Under the pieces are notes generated by a model. It did not search any database, was not told the DNA's origin, and saw only the letters and a list, made by a program, of their open reading frames with translations. Below are positions 56,956-60,977 of a stretch of 60,977 nt of DNA, piece by piece (position 1 is the stretch's first letter; each line of letters starts with the position of its first letter). Made by a program: the position numbers and the translations under genes. This stretch comes from Rickettsia sp. (lineage in GTDB: Bacteria; Pseudomonadota; Alphaproteobacteria; Rickettsiales; Rickettsiaceae), in the NCBI GenBank assembly GCA_023269695.1, contig JAHFPS010000003.1:1-60977 (forward strand). Reading direction: 5' to 3'.

Positions 56956-58317
56956 CTATGATTTTACATATGGATTCTCAGTTTTAGTATAAATAAATCT
57001 TATTGGCACACCGGGTAAATTAAAAGCTGCCCGCAAGTTATTTATAAGGTACCTAGTATAACTATCAGTGATTTTTTCAGGATTATTGGAAAATAGCTTA
57101 AAGGTTGGTGGACGAATTTTTGTTTGAGTCATATATTTAATTCTAACACGTCTACCACCTTTCTGTAAAGGTAGCGGATGTTGTTCAAGGGCAAAACCTA
57201 ACCAATCATTCAGTTTACTTGTCGCGATTTTTTTATTCCATAAATTATAAATTTTGATAGATTCATCTAGCACCATATTAATATTATGTTTTTTTAAAGC
57301 TGATATGAATATTATCGGCAATCCTTTAACTTGCGGTAGATTGGTTTCTATCTTATAAGAAAATTCTTCTTTAAATTTATCTTGCTCTCTTCTCTCAATT
57401 AGATCCCACTTATTAACTACTATGAGCAGGCTTCTGCCTTGCTCTATAACATAATTGGCAATATTTAGATCTTGTTGTTCTAGAGGACTCCGTGCATCAA
57501 CCATCAAAATAACCGTATTAGCAAACTTGATACTATTAATCGCATCGGAAGATGATAATTTTTCTAAGGACTTAGTAACAGTTCCTTTTTTTCTTAAACC
57601 AGCCGTATCAATTAATTTAAATTTATTATCATTATATAGCCAATCAATTTCTATAGATTCCCTTGTTATACCAGCTTCAGGTCCTGTTAACAATCTTTCA
57701 TCATTAATAAGGCTATTAATAAAAGTAGATTTTCCTGCGTTTGGTCTACCACTCACCACTATTTGTATATAGTTGGCTTTTATTGGATCGGTTAATTGGT
57801 CAATTAATTCTTCCTCTCCCCCTTTACTTTCTAATTCTTCAGTTATTGCATCGTATAAATCTGCCATACCAACACCATGTTCGGCAGAAATTGGTACTAC
57901 ATTATCAAAACCAAGCTTGTAATATTCTTTAGCAAAATCAAATCGCCCCTCACATTTATTAACGATTAACACAGATTTTTTATTATATTTCCTGATAAAA
58001 TTAGCAAAAAACTGATCTTCAGGTAATACACCATCCTTACCATCTACCACAAGGCACAGCAAATCTGCCTCTAGAATTGCTTCCATAGTTTGTTGCATCA
58101 TTCTATATTCTAATTTTTCATCTTCTGCTTCTTCTAAACCAGGAGTATCAATTACCGTAAAATCGAATGGTCCAATTTGAGCATCAGCGTATTTTCGGTC
58201 ACGTGTTACCCCAGGGCGATCATGTACGATGGCTTTTTTTCTGATAGCTAAACGATTAAAGAGCGTAGATTTTCCGACATTGGGTCTACCAATAATTGCC
58301 ACAATTTTTTTATGCAT
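56956..58317 (-). CDS. der: GTPase Der (EngA)
   Basis: The 453-residue tandem GTPase helps assemble the 50S ribosomal subunit. GTP-binding domain 1 has GRPNVGKSTLFN (10-21), DTPGLEE and NKCE; domain 2 has GRPNAGKSTFIN, DTAGLRKKG and NKWD. A C-terminal KH-like domain follows, with LPLQKGGRRVRIKYMTQ and PTFKLFSNNPEKI. Length and domains are standard. It stands alone, divergent from the tol genes. Confidence 0.97.
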   Translation of the reverse strand: MHKKIVAIIGRPNVGKSTLFNRLAIRKKAIVHDRPGVTRDRKYADAQIGPFDFTVIDTPGLEEAEDEKLEYRMMQQTMEAILEADLLCLVVDGKDGVLPEDQFFANFIRKYNKKSVLIVNKCEGRFDFAKEYYKLGFDNVVPISAEHGVGMADLYDAITEELESKGGEEELIDQLTDPIKANYIQIVVSGRPNAGKSTFINSLINDERLLTGPEAGITRESIEIDWLYNDNKFKLIDTAGLRKKGTVTKSLEKLSSSDAINSIKFANTVILMVDARSPLEQQDLNIANYVIEQGRSLLIVVNKWDLIERREQDKFKEEFSYKIETNLPQVKGLPIIFISALKKHNINMVLDESIKIYNLWNKKIATSKLNDWLGFALEQHPLPLQKGGRRVRIKYMTQTKIRPPTFKLFSNNPEKITDSYTRYLINNLRAAFNLPGVPIRFIYTKTENPYVKS

Positions 58318-58486
58318 GTCACTTTATCTTATCATAATAACGCGTTGGCACTAATATCAAATCATTTGAATATTAGAAGTATTTGCTATATTATTAGCAC
58401 TTAATTATATAAAATTAAACAGTAAAGTACTTTTGGTGATAAATTACTTAAATATAAACAAACTTCCGAAGAACAAATATAGCTAC

Positions 58487-58632
58487 TGTCATTGCGAGGA
58501 AGTAGCATTGCTACGACGAAGCAATCCAAATCTAATCATTTTCCTGGATTGCTTCGTCGCTACTAAAGTAGCTCCTCGCAATGACGGAATAATGCTAGTC
58601 GGATTAGTTATGCTTTCGCAGGGATGACACTA
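58487..58632. repeat. RPE-like palindrome plus a fragment of a second family
   Basis: The core runs GTCATTGCGAGGAAGTAGC to AGCTCCTCGCAATGACG (about 58489-58584), followed by TAATGCTAGTCGGATTAGTT and then CTTTCGCAGGGATGACA, the end of a TGTCATCC-type unit lacking its first arm. The remaining 58318-58480 is AT-rich and shows no gene. Confidence 0.8.
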
Positions 58633-58668
58633 CAAAAATAATTTCTAGATAATATATAATGGCAACTA

Positions 58669-59394
58669 ATGAGTACAAATAACAATATTAATAATGTTGT
58701 AGAAATTACAGCACAAAGCGGTTCATCAATTTTTTCTCTGATATCATCCTCTGATATTATAGGGAAATCTATTATGATAATCTTGGTAATTGCTTCAATT
58801 TGGGCATGGACTATAATCATAGATAAGATACTGCATTTAGTCCAGGTAAGGAAGAAGATTGCGGTTTTTGAAGCCACTTTTTGGTCTGGAGCAGTTTTAG
58901 ACCAATTATATGAAACTATTAAAAGAACAATCAATAATCCTCTTGCTGCAGTTTTTGTAGCAGCGATGAATGAATGTAACCGCCAGAGTTCTAAAAATCT
59001 CACTGATGCACTTAAAATTAGCCATAAAGAACGAATAATACAATCTATGTATTTGATAAGGAATCGTGAGCTTGAAAGATTAGAGCAAAATCTGGGTTTT
59101 TTGGCAACTGTTGCTTCTAGTACACCCTTTATAGGGTTATTAGGTACTGTTTGGGGAATTATGCATAGTTTCCAGTCTATTGCAGCATCAAAGAATACCT
59201 CACTTGCTGTTGTAGCTCCTGGTATTGCAGAAGCCTTACTAGCAACGGCAATTGGTTTATTCGCGGCAATTCCAGCGGTGATTTTTTATAATTACCTTTC
59301 TTCACAAATAATGAAGATTAATAACAAAATTGATGATTTTATTAATGAGCTTAGTTCTATAATATCAAGAGCCATAGACGAAGGAAAAATGTAA
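58669..59394 (+). CDS. tolQ: Tol-Pal proton channel subunit TolQ
   Basis: The 241-residue MotA/TolQ/ExbB-family protein forms the proton channel with TolR. It has a first membrane segment (SIMIILVIASIWAWTIIIDKI-like, about 35-55) and two later ones with TPFIGLLGTVWGIMHSF and LLATAIGLFAAIPAVIFYN. The stop codon shares one base with the tolR start codon (TAATG). With TolR, TolA, TolB and Pal the system constricts the outer membrane at division. Confidence 0.95.
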   Translation: MSTNNNINNVVEITAQSGSSIFSLISSSDIIGKSIMIILVIASIWAWTIIIDKILHLVQVRKKIAVFEATFWSGAVLDQLYETIKRTINNPLAAVFVAAMNECNRQSSKNLTDALKISHKERIIQSMYLIRNRELERLEQNLGFLATVASSTPFIGLLGTVWGIMHSFQSIAASKNTSLAVVAPGIAEALLATAIGLFAAIPAVIFYNYLSSQIMKINNKIDDFINELSSIISRAIDEGKM

Positions 59395-59840
59395 TGGCAA
59401 TACAATTACACAATTTAGGTAATAACCAAGGCAATCAAAGAGCTAGAAGTAATTTAGTCAGTGAAATCAATGTTACACCACTCGTTGATGTCATGCTAGT
59501 ATTATTAATCATCTTTATGATAACTTCTCCAATGCTAGTGTCAGGTATTAATGTTGATTTACCAGAAACAACTTCTAGCCCACTGTCAGGACAAGATGAG
59601 CCGTTAGTAATTAGTATTAACAACAAAGGAGAATTATATTTATTGGAATCTAAAATAGAAAGACAAAATTTGGCTAGCAAGCTGACTAATATTACAAAAG
59701 AAAAAAAAGATACTAGGATTTTTGTAAGAGGAGACAAAAATGTATCCTATGGCGAAGTAGTTAGTGTGGTAGCTGAAATCCATGCAGCTGGCTTTTCTAA
59801 AGTAGCACTAGTTTCAAATATTAAATATAATGAAAAATAA
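59394..59840 (+). CDS. tolR: Tol-Pal channel subunit TolR
   Basis: The 148-residue ExbD/TolR protein has one membrane segment, INVTPLVDVMLVLLIIFMIT, with the proton-translocating Asp in PLVDVMLV, and a periplasmic domain with INNKGELYL and FVRGDKNVSYGEVVSVVAEI. It overlaps tolA by 11 bp. Length is normal. Confidence 0.95.
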   Translation: MAIQLHNLGNNQGNQRARSNLVSEINVTPLVDVMLVLLIIFMITSPMLVSGINVDLPETTSSPLSGQDEPLVISINNKGELYLLESKIERQNLASKLTNITKEKKDTRIFVRGDKNVSYGEVVSVVAEIHAAGFSKVALVSNIKYNEK

Positions 59841-60780
59841 TAATACTGTTTCTGTCTCTTTTATTTGCTCGGTAGCACTTCATTTACTAATAATCTATTT
59901 TTTCTTATTTGGTCTGCCATCATTATTTAAAAAACTTCCTGAAGAGCAAGTAATAGTTTTTGAAATGCTACCAATTAGTAATCAATCTAATGTACCCAAT
60001 AAAACCAAACAACCTGAAAAAGCTATAGAAAATCAAGATGCAAAAAAGGTAGAACAAAGCAAACCTGATTATGTGGAAGAGAAGCCTATTGAAGAAAGGA
60101 AAATTGTAGAAGAAAAACCATTAGAAGAGAAAAAACTCGTTGAAGAGAAGCCTATTATCGAGGAAAAAAAGCCTGTAGAGAAACCTCTTGAAGAAAAGAA
60201 AATTGTAGAAGAAAAACCGTTAGAAGAGAAAAAATCCGTTGAAAAGAAGCCTATTATCGAGGAAAAAAAGCCTATAGATAAAAAACCTGCAGAAGTAAAG
60301 AAACCGATCGAGAAAAAAAAGAAAATTCCTAATAAGAGTGATTTAGATTCTTTGCTTAAAAATTTAGAACAATCATCTGAAGGATCTAATGCAAAATCGA
60401 ATAAACAAGCACGGTTTAAAGAAAATAAAGAAACTCAGGAATCGAAAGGTTCCTACGATGAAACATTAGCTCTTTCTATCAGTGAAATATCTTTAATTAA
60501 GCAGCAAATAGAGAAATTATGGAGCAAACCTATTGGCATACAAAATCTTGAGCAGTTAAGGGTAACTTTGTATATCGCTTTAAATAAAGATGGTAGTGTT
60601 AAAGAAGTAAAAGTGAAAGAAACAATTTGCCCAAATATAACAAAAACAGCGTGTGATGCTCTATCTGACAGTGCAATGAGGGCAGTATGGCAAGCAAGCC
60701 CTATTAATAATCTAGACCCTCAGCGTTACGATAGCTGGAAAGAATTTAATTTTCTTTTTAATCCGAGTAATAGCAATTAG
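59830..60780 (+). CDS. tolA: TolA-like protein
   Basis: The 316-residue protein has an N-terminal membrane anchor (SVALHLLIIYFFLFGLP), a long charged linker of EKKP/VEEKPLEEKK repeats (about residues 60-165) and a C-terminal domain with VTLYIALNKDGSVKEVKV and a CxxxxTKTAC-like pair of Cys. This is the layout of TolA, which spans the periplasm between TolQR and Pal/TolB. The linker contains a 99-bp duplication. The position after tolQR confirms the call; the linker itself is not informative. Confidence 0.9.
   Translation: MKNNNTVSVSFICSVALHLLIIYFFLFGLPSLFKKLPEEQVIVFEMLPISNQSNVPNKTKQPEKAIENQDAKKVEQSKPDYVEEKPIEERKIVEEKPLEEKKLVEEKPIIEEKKPVEKPLEEKKIVEEKPLEEKKSVEKKPIIEEKKPIDKKPAEVKKPIEKKKKIPNKSDLDSLLKNLEQSSEGSNAKSNKQARFKENKETQESKGSYDETLALSISEISLIKQQIEKLWSKPIGIQNLEQLRVTLYIALNKDGSVKEVKVKETICPNITKTACDALSDSAMRAVWQASPINNLDPQRYDSWKEFNFLFNPSNSN
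60083..60280 (+). repeat. Tandem 99-bp duplication in the tolA linker
   Basis: AAATTGTAGAAGAAAAACC starts at 60101 and again at 60200, and GAGAAGCCTATTATCGAGG-like sequence follows at the same offset in each. The unit is 33 codons, so the frame is preserved. Confidence 0.85.
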
Positions 60781-60940
60781 TCATTCCAATGTAATGAATC
60801 TATAGCTCTTGATATTGTTATAAGCTCCTAAATGTCTATTAGCGACAAAGCAATCCATGAGTCTGTAATATACTTTGTGTAAGTTTCAAAACTAGACAGT
60901 AAGATGTACTGTAAGAAAACAACTTATAAGAAGGAAAAAT

Positions 60941-60977
60941 ATGTCAGAGAAAATAGAAAAGAAAATACTAGAGCTAA
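60941..60977 (+). CDS. Start of an unidentified gene (3' partial)
   Basis: ATG 60941 is preceded by AAGGA at good spacing and opens a frame MSEKIEKKILEL that runs to the window edge. TolB normally follows tolA and starts with a signal peptide; these residues are charged and do not look like TolB. Identity cannot be stated from 12 residues. The gap 60781-60940 has a fragment of GCGACAAAGCAATCCATG. Confidence 0.5.
   Translation, partial: MSEKIEKKILEL

Noticed and set aside
57455-57932. Plus-strand frames opposite der
   Set aside because: They are antisense shadows of a well-conserved GTPase gene with no start signals or recognisable domains.
58433-58627. Short frame upstream of tolQ with CHCEEVALLRRSNP
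   Set aside because: It is the translation of an RPE-like palindrome.
60941-60977. Calling the last partial frame tolB from gene order
   Set aside because: The visible residues are charged and lack the signal peptide TolB needs, so order alone is not enough.

Overview
The window is a 61-kb, AT-rich piece of an alphaproteobacterial chromosome, most likely from the family Rickettsiaceae. The evidence is the gene content (heme A synthase, an NtrY-like kinase, propionyl-CoA carboxylase, an NDUFAF5-like methyltransferase, Mla, Lpt and Tol genes) and the very many short palindromic repeats resembling Rickettsia palindromic elements (RPEs), one of them lying in frame inside leuS. Ribulose-phosphate epimerase, transketolase and PRPP synthetase occur together. 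That suggests a lineage that keeps a non-oxidative pentose phosphate route, such as the Torix/Tisiphia group or Megaira, rather than classical Rickettsia. This placement is inference.

Layout. 1-290: the 3' end of a serine recombinase gene running into tRNA-Ser(GGA). 0.4-8.4 kb: nth, monothiol glutaredoxin, rpe, pccB, pccA and an NtrY-like sensor kinase. 8.8-14.9 kb: NDUFAF5-like methyltransferase, SLT transglycosylase, tRNA(CAU), lptG, mreBC, queE. 14.9-17.1 kb: a type II restriction-modification pair. 17.2-26.6 kb: msbA, an MFS transporter, a large GT-C-like membrane protein, a broken miaA, a probably frameshifted unknown gene, ctaA, an RluA-family pseudouridine synthase and tRNA-Ala(GGC). 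27-30.7 kb, minus strand: aatA, a DUF374 acyltransferase, waaA and type I idi. 31.1-37.8 kb, plus strand: TPR-methyltransferase, mlaA, mlaC, prs, alr, mlaE, mlaF. 38-41 kb, minus strand: kdsD-lptC-lptA-lptB. 41.3-47.8 kb: parC, an orphan antitoxin, a DUF3576-like exported protein and leuS. 47.9-52.5 kb, minus strand: hemF, an MFS transporter and tkt. 52.5-58.3 kb: a membrane protein, zapE, tmk, a GDSL-family lipoprotein hydrolase and der. 58.7-60.8 kb: tolQ-tolR-tolA, then the start of an unidentified gene.

The dominant function is the cell envelope. KdsD and WaaA make and attach Kdo, MsbA flips lipid A, LptABCG export LPS, MlaACEF move phospholipids, MreBC set cell shape, Alr supplies D-Ala, and TolQRA links the membranes. 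The metabolic genes suggest an intracellular life that uses propionyl-CoA, imports or interconverts pentose phosphates, and uses host-derived IPP or DMAPP.

Nearly every gap longer than about 100 bp is filled by repeats. These include RPE-like cores beginning GTCATTGCGAG, a second palindrome beginning TGTCATCC, a 146-bp family ending in TAGACCTC/GAGGTCTA, a 169-bp MITE-like family ending in CTAGGAGACTGTCGG, and palindromes built on ATAGCTAACC. Several supply start-site or stop-codon sequence to the genes they touch. No rRNA, CRISPR array or intact transposase gene was found. I saw no clearly new multigene system. The most notable material is repeat-driven remodelling of genes and small decaying or accessory modules.
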